48,734 nt of DNA. It comes from Planctomycetaceae bacterium (lineage in GTDB: Bacteria; Planctomycetota; Planctomycetia; Pirellulales; Pirellulaceae). Shown piece by piece: positions 28,279 through 37,878 of the stretch (positions within the stretch are counted from its first letter, which is position 1; every line of letters begins with the position of its first letter). A model generated the notes under the pieces. The model saw nothing but the letters and a program-made list of their open reading frames with translations, did not search any database and was not told the DNA's origin. A program made the position numbers and the translations under genes. The stretch covers positions 1-48,734 of the forward strand of contig JAAEMV010000263.1 of NCBI GenBank assembly GCA_024225195.1, in the 5' to 3' direction.

Positions 28279-29303
28279 TTTAGCACTCCTGCGCAAAGGT
28301 TTTTAAAAATGTTTCCATTGTGAGGCGGAAGCGGTTAATCACAATCTCAACCTGAGGCAGGTCAAAATGCATACTGTGATGGATCCAAGTTTGCCTTCAC
28401 ACCGAATCTTAAAAAGGTTACTGTTTGGTTCGTGTGAAACCGTCGCAAAGGTTAATTTTTAGCAAGTTCCAAGCAGCGGAGCGGGTTGGCATTCAGCAAG
28501 TGCTGATTAAACCGTTCGTCGGAATTAATCCCAAAATCCTCGTGGAGAAATCGCAACATACAGCGAACCCCATCGACGTCTTGTGTTTAATTTCCTAACC
28601 AAATCGTTGTGAACTAGCTCGCTCTACTTCGTGAGTAGAAACAACTTCGACGCTTGCCGAAGTCAGCCAATTGAAACGACTCAACAGCCCTGTCCCATTT
28701 CCTGTCTGCGTAAAATCTTTACCAAATTCTCGCACCGGTTTTGACCAGGTATCCTGGCCGGTTGGATTCAATGTCACTCATTTATTAAGGAGGCGCGTCG
28801 CCCTAAAAAGACGCTAGACCTTGGGTGGACTGTGGATACAGCAGAGTCTCGAATCGCAGTTGTACAATTGTAACTGTCGGATAATCATAGTCCAGTTAAA
28901 AAAGACTTCATTCTTTCTATTTTTATAAGCGGATCGGCCCTAAATGATAACTTCTTCCGGTTCCACCAGTAGCAGGTGGTGAAATTGGATGATTCGAAAA
29001 CGCAACGCCGCCCCTCAAGGTCAAAAAACAATCCGAACAACCAGAAAAGTCGACTATGAACGATTTTTTCTGCTCCTCTGAACCGATTCAAGATGAACGA
29101 GCGAGTTTTGGATCCCGTACTTGAAATTGTTAAACTCGGCAGGAAATGCAGGGTTCGTTTAAAAACCCGCCCTTCACTTGCTATACTAAGAATAACTTGC
29201 TGGCCCCAACGCATCCGTGGAGCTTCCCTAAAGAGGACACCCCGAACAGTTAGCCAACTAACGATTAGCAACCCAACCACTTGAAAAGCTAAGCTGGAAC
29301 CCA
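28279..29303. other. Long region without a confident gene, upstream of rpoD
   Basis: About 1 kb between the divergent rpoD-like and zinc-ribbon genes. Apart from the possible hydrolase remnant, it holds an imperfect inverted repeat at 28396-28438 (TTCACAC-C-GAA with TTCGTGTGAA), which could be part of the rpoD leader or an operator. Frames at 28595-28777 and 28885-29304 (minus) have no motif, signal peptide or ribosome binding site. The length suggests lost genes or an unrecognised RNA; none is called. Confidence 0.4.
28452..28586 (-). pseudogene. Possible C-terminal remnant of a metal-dependent hydrolase
   Basis: A 44-codon minus-strand frame reads DVDGVRCMLRFLHEDFGI, then NSDERFNQHLLNANPLRCLEL and a stop. 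The pattern, a helix then an (D/N)NPxRxL(x)L end, recalls the C-termini of TIM-barrel amidohydrolases, where the last helix has NPRRFL. A stop lies just upstream in the same frame, and no start or ribosome binding site is seen. This may be a decayed gene end; chance is also possible. Confidence 0.3.
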
Positions 29304-29849
29304 ATGCCGTCTAAATACTTACTTCCGTGTGACCACTGCAGTCACCCTTTCGAAGTCATCCCCAAACAGGCTGGTCAGGAACTGACATGCCCGGAGTGCG
29401 GCAAGGTATCCGAAGCTCCGATGCTTCGTAAAATGAGACTGCTAGAGCCGGTTGAAGACGAAACGGTCGGAAAGACAAACAAAAGAGTCGAGAAAAGCAG
29501 TAAATTCAACAGGCTTTTTTCAATTGGCCTATTCGCTGCCGTACTTTTAGGCGGTTCGGGATACTGGCTTTACGGTTACGCCGGGATGCTGGCAACCGAA
29601 ATTGACCGAGAGCTTTCTACCGAGCAACACAACGAGTTTGTAGATCAACTACAACCGTCTCAGGTCATTACCTACTTCAACGAATTAAGAATCGATAACG
29701 GCCTCGGCGAGTGGTACGAGCCGAACTACGTCCGTTACAACAAGCAATCCGAAATTCTAACTAACACATCCTACGTTTTGATGGGACTCGGCGGGCTTTT
29801 CCTTGCCTGCTCCATCAGCATGGTCGCGCTGATTGCTTTCAAACGTTAA
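29304..29849 (+). CDS. Zinc-ribbon membrane protein of unknown function
   Basis: The 181-residue protein begins with a four-Cys zinc ribbon (LPCDHCSHPF, then TCPECGKVSE) of a type common in planctomycete membrane proteins. A membrane segment follows near residues 67-88 (LFSIGLFAAVLLGGSGYWLYG), then ~60 residues with DRELSTEQHNEFVDQLQ, and a second membrane segment at the C-terminus (SYVLMGLGGLFLACSISMVALIAF). No catalytic motif is seen. The start is ATG at 29304. It converges with the RNA helicase gene, 14 bases apart. Confidence 0.75.
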   Translation: MPSKYLLPCDHCSHPFEVIPKQAGQELTCPECGKVSEAPMLRKMRLLEPVEDETVGKTNKRVEKSSKFNRLFSIGLFAAVLLGGSGYWLYGYAGMLATEIDRELSTEQHNEFVDQLQPSQVITYFNELRIDNGLGEWYEPNYVRYNKQSEILTNTSYVLMGLGGLFLACSISMVALIAFKR

Positions 29850-29863
29850 AGCTTGAGTTCGAT

Positions 29864-31387
29864 TCACTCAGAGCGAGACGCATTCGCGCGACTTCGAGCA
29901 TTCTTACCTTTGCGTTGAGGTCTTCGGCGTTTCGCAGTGGATTCGGTCGCCCCTACTCCGCCCGAGGCACGCTTGCCTCCTCCAGGTTTCTTACTAGATT
30001 TTTTCGAAGAGCTTTCACCCGTTCTAGCACTTTTGACAGCACTCGCCTTTTCCGTTCGCACTCGACGGCGTCGACGTTTCGTCGTTCGCTTCCCTTTTTC
30101 GTTATCAGTCGACTCATCCCCCGACCCTCGACTGCCCGAACCCTTCCGAGACCGTCCCCCTTGAGACGTTCCCGAGCGGCCTGCTCCTGAAGACTTACGT
30201 CCTGTCCGTCCTCGGGCGGTTCGTCCTCGCGTTGAATTTGGACTTGGGCTTGGCAAGGTTACCGATAATGCCTGATTGACGGGAATCTCCTGATCAATCA
30301 GCTTTTCAATCGACTTTAAATCTCCTTGATCACCGGCGCTGCAAAACGAGATAGCGATCCCTTTCGCACCGGCTCGCCCTGTTCGACCAATTCGGTGAAC
30401 GTATGCTTCCGGTTCCATCGGTAAATCAAAATTGACAACATGGGTGACTCCTTCAATGTCAATGCCGCGTGCAGCAACGTCAGTCGCGACCAGGATCTTT
30501 ACGAATTGATTACGAAATGCATCGAGCGCTCGCTGTCTTGCGTTTTGAGATTTATTTCCATGGATCGCGGCAGCCTTAAGCCCTTCTTTATTCAATCGTT
30601 CAGTGACAAAGTTTGCTGAACGTTTCGTTTTAGTAAAAACGATCGCGCGGAGGTCACCACGCGAAGAGAGAATTCTCTGCAACAACTCAGGCTTACCCTT
30701 GCGGGGCACAAAGATAACTTGCTGTTTAATCTTTTTTACACTTCGCGTTTTCGGTGTGACATCCACTTTCACCGGATCGACTAACAGCTTGTCCGTTATT
30801 TCAACAATCGCAGGCGCCATCGTTGCCGAGAAAAACAACGATTGCCTCTTCGCCGGCAGTTCGCGGATAATTCGTTTGATGTCAGGCATGAACCCCATAT
30901 CGAGCATGCGGTCTGCTTCATCGAGAACGAACACTTCGAGCTTGTCCAGTTGAATGAATCCCTGATTCATCAAATCTAACAACCGGCCGGGAGTCGCTAT
31001 GACAATGTGAACGCCGCGTTGAAGCGAACGCACTTGAGAGGTCTGGCTGACCCCGCCATAAACCAAAGCATGGCGAAGCTTCAAATGTTTACCATAGGTC
31101 GCAAAACTATCCCCGATCTGCACAGCCAACTCACGAGTCGGGGCTAGCACGAGTGCGAATGGGCGTTTCGCTTTGGCGGAACGATTTTGCAAACCTAGCC
31201 GATTGAGAATCGGCAATGCAAAAGCCGCCGTCTTACCAGTTCCCGTTTGGGCGCACCCCAATACGTCTCGCCGCTTAAGGGCAACCGGGATGGTCTGCGA
31301 TTGAATAGGCGTTGGAATTTTATAATTTTCGCCCGCAATTGCTCGCTGCAATGGCTCGATTAAATTTAACTCGGTGAAGGTCTTCAA
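29864..31387 (-). CDS. DEAD-box ATP-dependent RNA helicase (RhlE-like)
   Basis: The 507-residue helicase unwinds RNA duplexes, probably in ribosome assembly or RNA decay. Motifs run Q (PTPIQSQTIP), I (AQTGTGKTAAF), Ia (PTRELAVQI), Ib (ATPGRLLDLM), II (DEADRMLDMGF), III (FSATM), V (ATDVAARGIDIEGV) and VI (HRIGRTGRAG). The last ~130 residues are basic, rich in Arg, Gly, Ser and Lys, a typical RNA-binding tail. TTG at 31387 is chosen: AAAGGA lies 6 nt upstream, and the protein then starts MKTFTELNL as RhlE proteins do. A TTG-started frame from 31417 would add 10 residues. It is monocistronic on the minus strand. Confidence 0.92.
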   Translation of the reverse strand: MKTFTELNLIEPLQRAIAGENYKIPTPIQSQTIPVALKRRDVLGCAQTGTGKTAAFALPILNRLGLQNRSAKAKRPFALVLAPTRELAVQIGDSFATYGKHLKLRHALVYGGVSQTSQVRSLQRGVHIVIATPGRLLDLMNQGFIQLDKLEVFVLDEADRMLDMGFMPDIKRIIRELPAKRQSLFFSATMAPAIVEITDKLLVDPVKVDVTPKTRSVKKIKQQVIFVPRKGKPELLQRILSSRGDLRAIVFTKTKRSANFVTERLNKEGLKAAAIHGNKSQNARQRALDAFRNQFVKILVATDVAARGIDIEGVTHVVNFDLPMEPEAYVHRIGRTGRAGAKGIAISFCSAGDQGDLKSIEKLIDQEIPVNQALSVTLPSPSPNSTRGRTARGRTGRKSSGAGRSGTSQGGRSRKGSGSRGSGDESTDNEKGKRTTKRRRRRVRTEKASAVKSARTGESSSKKSSKKPGGGKRASGGVGATESTAKRRRPQRKGKNARSRANASRSE

Positions 31388-31742
31388 TGGTTTTCCTTTA
31401 AGAACTCGCGAAGACAACCTACTGAAATCAATTCAGCGCTTGGTGCTCGGAGTCAACAGAAGTCGCAAATCATGGCATCTTTGACGCCTTTGCCGGAACC
31501 AACTGACCGTTAATTAACGATGGATCAGCGGGGTAGCGCCCATTTTTCAAAATCGAAAAACGTGGACAGCCTGTCAGTCTACACCTTGCCAGAAGTCCTC
31601 ATAGTGCAAAAACACTGATCACCAGAGATATTCTCGCCAACAAACGGACTAATCTGTTCCACTTCACTTCCCAAAATATTAAAATTTCCGCAGGGAATAT
31701 TCGCTTCCTCCTCCTTACTTTAATACTCAAGCCGACTACATC
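31388..31742. other. Intergenic region between the divergent RNA helicase and LamG-like genes
   Basis: About 355 bases, likely with promoters for both. No clear terminator, riboswitch or RNA gene was seen. Confidence 0.4.
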
Positions 31743-32546
31743 ATGCCAAATTCAATTCGTTTAGACCGCCGCTGTTTCAGATACTATCTGATTTCTTTCA
31801 GCGCGATTGCCCTTTTAATCAGCATCTCCATTGAGCCCACCGAGGCCCAAACATTCAAAAAGGCGATCGCCAAAGCCGACCTCATCCTCTCCTGCAACTT
31901 CGACAAACCTCTCGATACACAAGACTGGTGGTCGAACGATAGTCGAGCTCAAAAGTCGGCCAAAATTGCCAAAAACAAAATGGTTCCCCAGGCGATCGTT
32001 CAAGAAGGCGTTCTGCAAATTCGCCGAACCGAAGGCTCTGACCATGCAGCCGTCGCGAGAACAAAAGTGCAATTTCAAGATGCTGTAATCACCTGCAAAT
32101 TCCAACTCGCTGAAAATCAGAAATTCAGCGTGAATATCAATGACCCAAATTGCAAGACTGTCCATGCAGGACACCTTTGCCGCGTAGAGGTAAGTACCAA
32201 GTCAGTTGTTATTCAAGACCAAAAAACTGGAACCATGGCTAATGAGTACCGAAAACTAAAAGAGAGCGGAGCCTCAAAAGCAGAACTAGCGAAGCGGGTT
32301 AAAGGTAAATTTAAAACGACCAAACGGGCCACCCAAGCATCTCAATGGCACGAACTGAAAATTTTACTTGAAGGTGAAAAAATCGCAGTTCAAATTGACA
32401 ATGAATTCGTCAGCCAATTTTCGTCCTCAGGGATTGGACATCCAACAAAAGAAAACATCGCGTTTTCTGTTCCCCGAATGGTCGACATCAAAAACCTCGC
32501 GGTCTATCGAATCGCACCCAAACCATCCGGAACAGAACAACCTTAA
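31743..32546 (+). CDS. Exported concanavalin-like (LamG/DUF1080-like) domain protein
   Basis: The 267-residue protein has a signal peptide (FRYYLISFSAIALLISISIEPTEAQ). The mature protein is predicted as a single beta-jelly-roll: DLILSCNFDKPLDTQDWW at the start, QEGVLQIRR, DAVITCKFQL, then SQWHELKILLEGEKIAVQIDNEFV and a closing VDIKNLAVYRI. This is the layout of DUF1080 (3-keto-disaccharide hydrolase) and LamG-type domains common in planctomycetes. No catalytic residues are assigned. An Arg/Lys-rich loop near residues 170-200 is unusual. The start is ATG at 31743. Its stop lies 46 bases from the convergent AraC gene. Confidence 0.75.
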   Translation: MPNSIRLDRRCFRYYLISFSAIALLISISIEPTEAQTFKKAIAKADLILSCNFDKPLDTQDWWSNDSRAQKSAKIAKNKMVPQAIVQEGVLQIRRTEGSDHAAVARTKVQFQDAVITCKFQLAENQKFSVNINDPNCKTVHAGHLCRVEVSTKSVVIQDQKTGTMANEYRKLKESGASKAELAKRVKGKFKTTKRATQASQWHELKILLEGEKIAVQIDNEFVSQFSSSGIGHPTKENIAFSVPRMVDIKNLAVYRIAPKPSGTEQP

Positions 32547-32591
32547 CCAACAAATAATGAAAATGGGGCTGGCAATTACCCGACCCTGTTT

Positions 32592-33332
32592 TCAGATTTT
32601 TTTGCTGCGGCGATAGTCCGATGGAGAGACTTTCATTTGCTTGCGAAAGCAACGCGAAAAATGAGCATGGTCAAAATAACCACACCGAATCGCGATCGTT
32701 GCCACCGTCTCGTCGGTCTGGGCTAATTCCCGACAAGCGACTTCCAACCGAACACGCGAAAGATACTGTCGAGCTGAGACCCCAAATACCCGACGAAATT
32801 GCCGATCAAATTGACTAACCGAGAGCTTCGCCCTTGCTGCTAGTTCAGACGAATTGAGCTTTTGTTCGTAGTTCGAATGTAAATACTCAACCACATTGGC
32901 AAATCGTTTGGCGTCTTTCGATTCCCCCCGCTTGGTATCAACTTGACGGGAAAACCCAGCGATGCCCACTACAACGCCTTCAACATTGCGAAGTGGAATC
33001 TTACTGGTCATTACCAACCGTGGAGAACCAGCCATCTCCGGTGCGCTCTCAAGACGATTGATTATCGGCTCACCAGTCCGCATTACCTGCTCGTCGTCCT
33101 GGCGATAACTCTCGGCTCGCTGCGATGGAAAAAAATCGAAATCAGTTCTACCGATCACTTCGCTTCGATCCAGTACGCCGCAGTATTCACAACCTCTTTG
33201 ATTGATCGCCAGAAAACGACCGCGGAGGTCCTTCACGAAAAAACTAACCTCGGGCTGCAGGTTAAAGAGGTCCAAAAACTCCGTTACATCGACTTGCGAG
33301 AAAAACGTGCGGACGAGACTTGTATTATTCAT
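32592..33332 (-). CDS. AraC-family transcriptional regulator with an N-terminal PAS domain
   Basis: The 246-residue regulator carries a PAS domain at about residues 20-125 (PEVSFFVKDLRGRFLAINQRG, then GRTDFDFFPSQ), a sensor fold that can bind a small ligand or cofactor. The C-terminal ~100 residues are an AraC DNA-binding domain with two helix-turn-helices (SELAARAKLSVSQFDRQFRR and IAIRCGYFDHAHFSRCFRK). It is divergent from the first PSCyt gene, only 69 bases apart, so it probably controls that cassette and itself. The start is ATG at 33332; no strong ribosome binding site is seen. Confidence 0.88.
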   Translation of the reverse strand: MNNTSLVRTFFSQVDVTEFLDLFNLQPEVSFFVKDLRGRFLAINQRGCEYCGVLDRSEVIGRTDFDFFPSQRAESYRQDDEQVMRTGEPIINRLESAPEMAGSPRLVMTSKIPLRNVEGVVVGIAGFSRQVDTKRGESKDAKRFANVVEYLHSNYEQKLNSSELAARAKLSVSQFDRQFRRVFGVSARQYLSRVRLEVACRELAQTDETVATIAIRCGYFDHAHFSRCFRKQMKVSPSDYRRSKKI

Positions 33333-33401
33333 ATTTATTTTTTACACAAGATTGCGGTGCCTGTGCAAGCCAATCAGCGCGATCTGAGATATGATTGAAC
33401 C

Positions 33402-36320
33402 ATGAAAAGAATCTTAATGACCATCTGCTTGGCTTGGTTACCAACTTGCCCGGCGTTTTCCGACGTCGACTTTAATCGCGAAATTCGACCCATCCTCAGT
33501 AAGCATTGTTTCGCCTGCCATGGTTTCGACCCATCGACTCGCGAAGCCGAATTGCGACTGGACAGTTTTGAGGGAGCGACCCGCGATCTTGGTGGAAGTT
33601 TTGCTCTCGTACCCCATCAGCCCAAGGCAAGCGAAATTGTCACGCGGATTTATTCAGACGATGTCGATGTGTTGATGCCTCCTCCCGAGAGTGGACAGCC
33701 ACTAACCGATGCCGAAAAAAAACTTCTTCGGCAATGGATTACCGAAGGTGGTGCCTATTCAACTCACTGGTCCTTCGTCGCCCCCACACAAAAACCTCTG
33801 CCTGCTGTCAAACACTCGCAATGGCCAAAACGTCCGATCGATTATTTCATTTTGAAACAAATGGAGGCGGAGAATTTCACTCCCACTTCCCCGGCGGATC
33901 CCGCTCGACTTTTGCGGCGTGTCGCCCTCGACTTGACCGGCCTTCCCCCGACGCCTGAAGCGGCAGCACGCTTCTTGGCCGATCCTTCATCTGAAAATTA
34001 CGAACGGGAGGTCGACCTATTACTCGCAACCCCCGCTTACGGTGAGCACTGGGCACGGATGTGGCTCGACCTCGCACGGTATGCAGATACTAAAGGCTAT
34101 GAAAAAGATCGACACCGTGACATCTGGCGATATCGAGACTGGGTGATCGACGCACTCAATCAAGACATGCCGTTTGATCAATTTACGAGAGAACAATTGG
34201 CCGGTGATCTGCTTCCCGAAAGAACGGACGATCAAATTCTTGCCACGGCGTTCCATCGCAACACGATGACCAACGAAGAGGGTGGAACCGACGACGAAGA
34301 ATTCAGAGTTGCCGCCGTTAAAGACAGGGTCGATACGACGATGCAAGTTTGGATGGGATTAACCATGGGTTGCGCGAAATGCCATTCCCATAAATACGAT
34401 CCGATCAGCATCAGCGATTACTACTCTTTTTTGTCGTACTTTAATCAAACCCAGGATCGGGATACCGAGTCCCCGTTTCACCCTACGCCTACGTCCGAGC
34501 AAGCAAAAGCAATCGCTGCTCAACAAGACATCGTTACTTCTGCAAGCAAAGAACTCAATGTTCGACCAGCCGATTTTGACAGCAAGCTTTCCCAGTGGAA
34601 GCAACAATTCACTGAAACTCCGCTCTGGCAAAACCTGAAACTGGTGGAATCGACCTCGGAAGCAGAGGTTGTTTTAAAACAGCGAGATGACCACATCATT
34701 TTAGCAACAGGCAACCGCCCGGAACGAGATACCTGGACCCTAACTTTTGAGTTACCTGCTCTTCCCGATGGAAAAAAGCACCGCTCACTTCGAATTGAAC
34801 ATTTCCCCCAATCAATCGCCGGCGGTGACTGGGCAGACAAAAACGTAGCCATTCGGGATTTGACCGTTGAGCAAATTCAAGACACCGGAACACCCAAGAA
34901 AATCACACTCTCCAATCCGCGCGCAACTTTTTCTCAACGCAATTGGGAGGTCGCCAAACTAATCAACGGAGACACCTCCGCAGGCTGGGCGCTCTCACCC
35001 AAATTCAAAAACCCGCAAAACTGCATTCTTGATTTTTCCGAGCCAATCGCTGCGGGCGTTATCAGAATCACCCTTGAACAACAATACGGAGAAGGCCTGT
35101 TACTCGCCCGCTCGCGTTTTTCAGCCAGCCCCTACCCTGCTGAGTGGCTAATCGCCGAACTCAAACCTAATTTCGAAGAAATCTTTTGGGCGCTTAGCGA
35201 TCCACAACATTCTGCGAAAAAGAAAAACTATCAAACCGAATTAGCTAAACTGGCGGCATTGAAAAAGGCAGTCACCCGTACACCAGTGATGGCAGAGTTG
35301 CCTGCCACCCAACAACGTAAAACAAAAATTAACAATCGAGGAAACTTTCTTGACCTCGGTGATGAGGTCACTCCCAACGTTCTGGAAATATTCGGAAGTT
35401 TCCCTGACAACACAGCCCCCAATCGCCTCGGCGTCGCAAAATGGCTCATGCAACCTGAAAACCCACTCACTTCACGGGTAATGGTCAATCGAATTTGGTC
35501 GCGAATCTTCGGGGTTGGAATTGTCGAAACAGAAGAAGATTTTGGATCCCAGGGACTCCCCCCTTCTCACCCCGATTTACTAGATTGGCTAGCAGTCGAT
35601 TTCCGGGAACAAGGCTGGTCGATCAAGACGCTCCTCAAGACCATCGTAACTTCCAGCACGTACCAACAAAGCGCGGTCGCGACTCCAGACCATCTTTCCC
35701 GCGACCCTCGCAATCGCCTGCTCGCACGGGGACCTCGGTTCCGACTCTCTGCCGAAACCGTTCGTGATCAAGCGCTTGCGATCAGTGGTTTACTGACGAA
35801 ACAAGTTGGAGGTAAATCTGTGATGCCACCCCAACCGAGCGGTGTTTGGAAAACCACGTACAGTGGTGACGATTGGAAAAACGCGACCGGCCCGGATCGC
35901 TACCGCCGAGGTCTTTACACCTACCTCAAACGCACCAGCCCTTATCCAGCCATGACAACCTTTGATGCCGGCAGCGGCGAAGTCTGCCAAGTCCGTCGCA
36001 TTCGAACCAACACGCCTCTGCAAGCACTAGTGACCCTCAACGATACCGCATTTTTGGAAGCAGCCGGCGGATTAGCCAAACGCATGCAACAATCCTCGCA
36101 AGTTTTGGAAAAGCAAATCGTCAACGGCTTTACAATAGCACTCGTCCGGAAACCCACGCCTCGGGAAACCAAGCGATTGCTCGACTTGTACGCATCCCTT
36201 GCAATCGACGAGGAAGCTTCCAAGTCGCTTCTTCAAGCGTCCGCATTGTCAGAAGGTGACCCTCGACTGGTCGCCATCGCGAACGTCCTACTTAATCTTG
36301 ACGAAACACTGATGAAATAA
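33402..36320 (+). CDS. Planctomycete cytochrome c-type protein (PSCyt1-PSCyt2-PSD1)
   Basis: The 972-residue exported protein opens with a signal peptide, then PSCyt1 with CFACH at residues 36-40. PSCyt2 (DUF1549) follows, with LLRRVALDLTGLPPTPE, GEHWARMWLDLARYADTKGY and a second CXXCH (CAKCHSHKYDPI). A galactose-binding-like beta region lies in the middle. The C-terminal PSD1 domain has NPLTSRVMVNRIWSRIFG, LLARGPRFRLSAETVRDQ and TNTPLQALVTLND. The DUF1501 partner starts 7 bases after its stop. It is the first of two tandem pairs. Members of this family are exported and may oxidise or bind carbohydrate-derived substrates with haem, but the function is unknown. Confidence 0.92.
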   Translation: MKRILMTICLAWLPTCPAFSDVDFNREIRPILSKHCFACHGFDPSTREAELRLDSFEGATRDLGGSFALVPHQPKASEIVTRIYSDDVDVLMPPPESGQPLTDAEKKLLRQWITEGGAYSTHWSFVAPTQKPLPAVKHSQWPKRPIDYFILKQMEAENFTPTSPADPARLLRRVALDLTGLPPTPEAAARFLADPSSENYEREVDLLLATPAYGEHWARMWLDLARYADTKGYEKDRHRDIWRYRDWVIDALNQDMPFDQFTREQLAGDLLPERTDDQILATAFHRNTMTNEEGGTDDEEFRVAAVKDRVDTTMQVWMGLTMGCAKCHSHKYDPISISDYYSFLSYFNQTQDRDTESPFHPTPTSEQAKAIAAQQDIVTSASKELNVRPADFDSKLSQWKQQFTETPLWQNLKLVESTSEAEVVLKQRDDHIILATGNRPERDTWTLTFELPALPDGKKHRSLRIEHFPQSIAGGDWADKNVAIRDLTVEQIQDTGTPKKITLSNPRATFSQRNWEVAKLINGDTSAGWALSPKFKNPQNCILDFSEPIAAGVIRITLEQQYGEGLLLARSRFSASPYPAEWLIAELKPNFEEIFWALSDPQHSAKKKNYQTELAKLAALKKAVTRTPVMAELPATQQRKTKINNRGNFLDLGDEVTPNVLEIFGSFPDNTAPNRLGVAKWLMQPENPLTSRVMVNRIWSRIFGVGIVETEEDFGSQGLPPSHPDLLDWLAVDFREQGWSIKTLLKTIVTSSTYQQSAVATPDHLSRDPRNRLLARGPRFRLSAETVRDQALAISGLLTKQVGGKSVMPPQPSGVWKTTYSGDDWKNATGPDRYRRGLYTYLKRTSPYPAMTTFDAGSGEVCQVRRIRTNTPLQALVTLNDTAFLEAAGGLAKRMQQSSQVLEKQIVNGFTIALVRKPTPRETKRLLDLYASLAIDEEASKSLLQASALSEGDPRLVAIANVLLNLDETLMK

Positions 36321-36327
36321 GATTCCT

Positions 36328-37827
36328 ATGAAACTGCCTCTCCCACTTAAAAAAGTTCAAGCGACAACTCGACGTCAATTTTTTGGCCAAACGGGTTTAG
36401 GACTCGGGTCGATTGCGCTCAGCTCTTTACTCAACCAGGAAACCCCAGACGAACCAACCGGCTTTCGAATTCCGGCAAAAGCAAAATCTGTCATCTACTT
36501 GCACATGGCGGGTTCTCCTTCCCAGTTGGAATTATTCGAACACAAACCTGCACTCGACCGCTTGCACGACACGCAGTGTCCTCAGGAGTATCTGGAGGGA
36601 AAACGGTTTGCGTTTATTCGCGGCGTGCCCAAGATGCTTGGCTCTCAATTCAAGTTCCAGCGAACCGGGCAGAGCGGCCAGTGGGTCAGTGATCGGCTGC
36701 CACATCTCAGTAAGGTCATTGATGATCTCTGTGTCATTCGCTCGGTCCATACAGAACAATTCAATCACTCTCCCGCACAATTGCTGATGCAAACTGGCAA
36801 CCCCCTTTTGGGCTATCCCTCGATCGGCTCGTGGGCAACCTACGGTCTGGGAAGCGAAAATAAAGATCTTCCGGGATTCATGGTATTGTCTTCTGGTGGA
36901 AAAACTCCCAGCGCCGGAAAATCTCTTTGGGGTAGCGGATTCCTGCCAACAATCTACCAAGGTGTTCAATGCCGAACTGATGGCGGTGACCCTATTCTCT
37001 TCCTCAGTGATCCCAAAGGGCTCAATCGGGGGGAGCGGCGAAAAACGCTGGACGCGATTGCCGATCTGAATCGGTATCAGCATGAGCATATCGGTGACCC
37101 TGAAACGATCACTCGCATCGCCCAATACGAACTTGCATTTAAAATGCAAATTTCGGTTCCTGAGGTAATGGATATTGGACGCGAGTCCCAATCGATGCTC
37201 GACCTCTACGGAGCAAAACCGGGGCATGTCTCGGCCGCTGAATCGGCAGCTGACCCACGAACACTCTACAAAGGCGATGACCCAACGTTTGCCAACAATT
37301 GTTTGCTCGCCAGGCGGTTGGTCGAAAGCGGCGTTCGGTTTGTCCAGCTGTACGATTGGGGGTGGGACCATCACGGCTCCTCTCCCGGAGAATCAATCGA
37401 CGAAACGCTGCCAATCAAATGTCGGCAAATCGATCGCGCTGTCGCGGGCTTGATCACCGATTTAAAACAACGTGGCCTGCTCGACGAAACGTTAGTTGTT
37501 TGGGGCGGCGAATTCGGCAGAACGCCAATGATGCAAAACAACGTTCGCAAAAATTTGGTCAAAGGATTCATTGGCCGGGACCACCATCCCCACGCCTTTA
37601 CCATGTGGATGGCCGGGGGAGGTATCAAGCCCGGAGTTTATGGCCAAACCGATGACATTGGCTATTACATTACAGAAAATGCGGTCAGCATTCGCGACCT
37701 TCAATCAACCATTCTCCACCAGATTGGAATTGATCCCAAACGATTCAACTACCCTTATCAAGGCCTCAAACAAAGGCTCATCGGCCCTTCTGACGAAGGC
37801 AAAGTGATTCGAGATATCCTTGCCTGA
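36328..37827 (+). CDS. DUF1501 family exported protein
   Basis: The 499-residue protein has a twin-arginine-like signal (TRRQFFGQTGLGLGSIALSSLL). Family motifs are KSVIYLHMAGSPSQLELFEHKP, GGEFGRTPM, GRDHHPHAFTMWMAGGGIKPG and LQSTILHQIGI. A 7-base gap from the upstream PSCyt gene shows they are co-transcribed. The first Gly of the GGPSHxDxFD motif is replaced in this copy (AGSPSQLELF), so the His/Asp pair of the other two copies is missing. The start is ATG at 36328. Confidence 0.92.
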   Translation: MKLPLPLKKVQATTRRQFFGQTGLGLGSIALSSLLNQETPDEPTGFRIPAKAKSVIYLHMAGSPSQLELFEHKPALDRLHDTQCPQEYLEGKRFAFIRGVPKMLGSQFKFQRTGQSGQWVSDRLPHLSKVIDDLCVIRSVHTEQFNHSPAQLLMQTGNPLLGYPSIGSWATYGLGSENKDLPGFMVLSSGGKTPSAGKSLWGSGFLPTIYQGVQCRTDGGDPILFLSDPKGLNRGERRKTLDAIADLNRYQHEHIGDPETITRIAQYELAFKMQISVPEVMDIGRESQSMLDLYGAKPGHVSAAESAADPRTLYKGDDPTFANNCLLARRLVESGVRFVQLYDWGWDHHGSSPGESIDETLPIKCRQIDRAVAGLITDLKQRGLLDETLVVWGGEFGRTPMMQNNVRKNLVKGFIGRDHHPHAFTMWMAGGGIKPGVYGQTDDIGYYITENAVSIRDLQSTILHQIGIDPKRFNYPYQGLKQRLIGPSDEGKVIRDILA

Positions 37828-37878
37828 TTCGATTTATTAGAATTCACAGCCGATTTAAATACATTAAAATAACAGGCT

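Noticed and set aside
36532-37374. Minus-strand open frame of 280 residues
   Set aside because: It is wholly inside the DUF1501 gene at 36328-37827 on the opposite strand and shows no domain or start signal.
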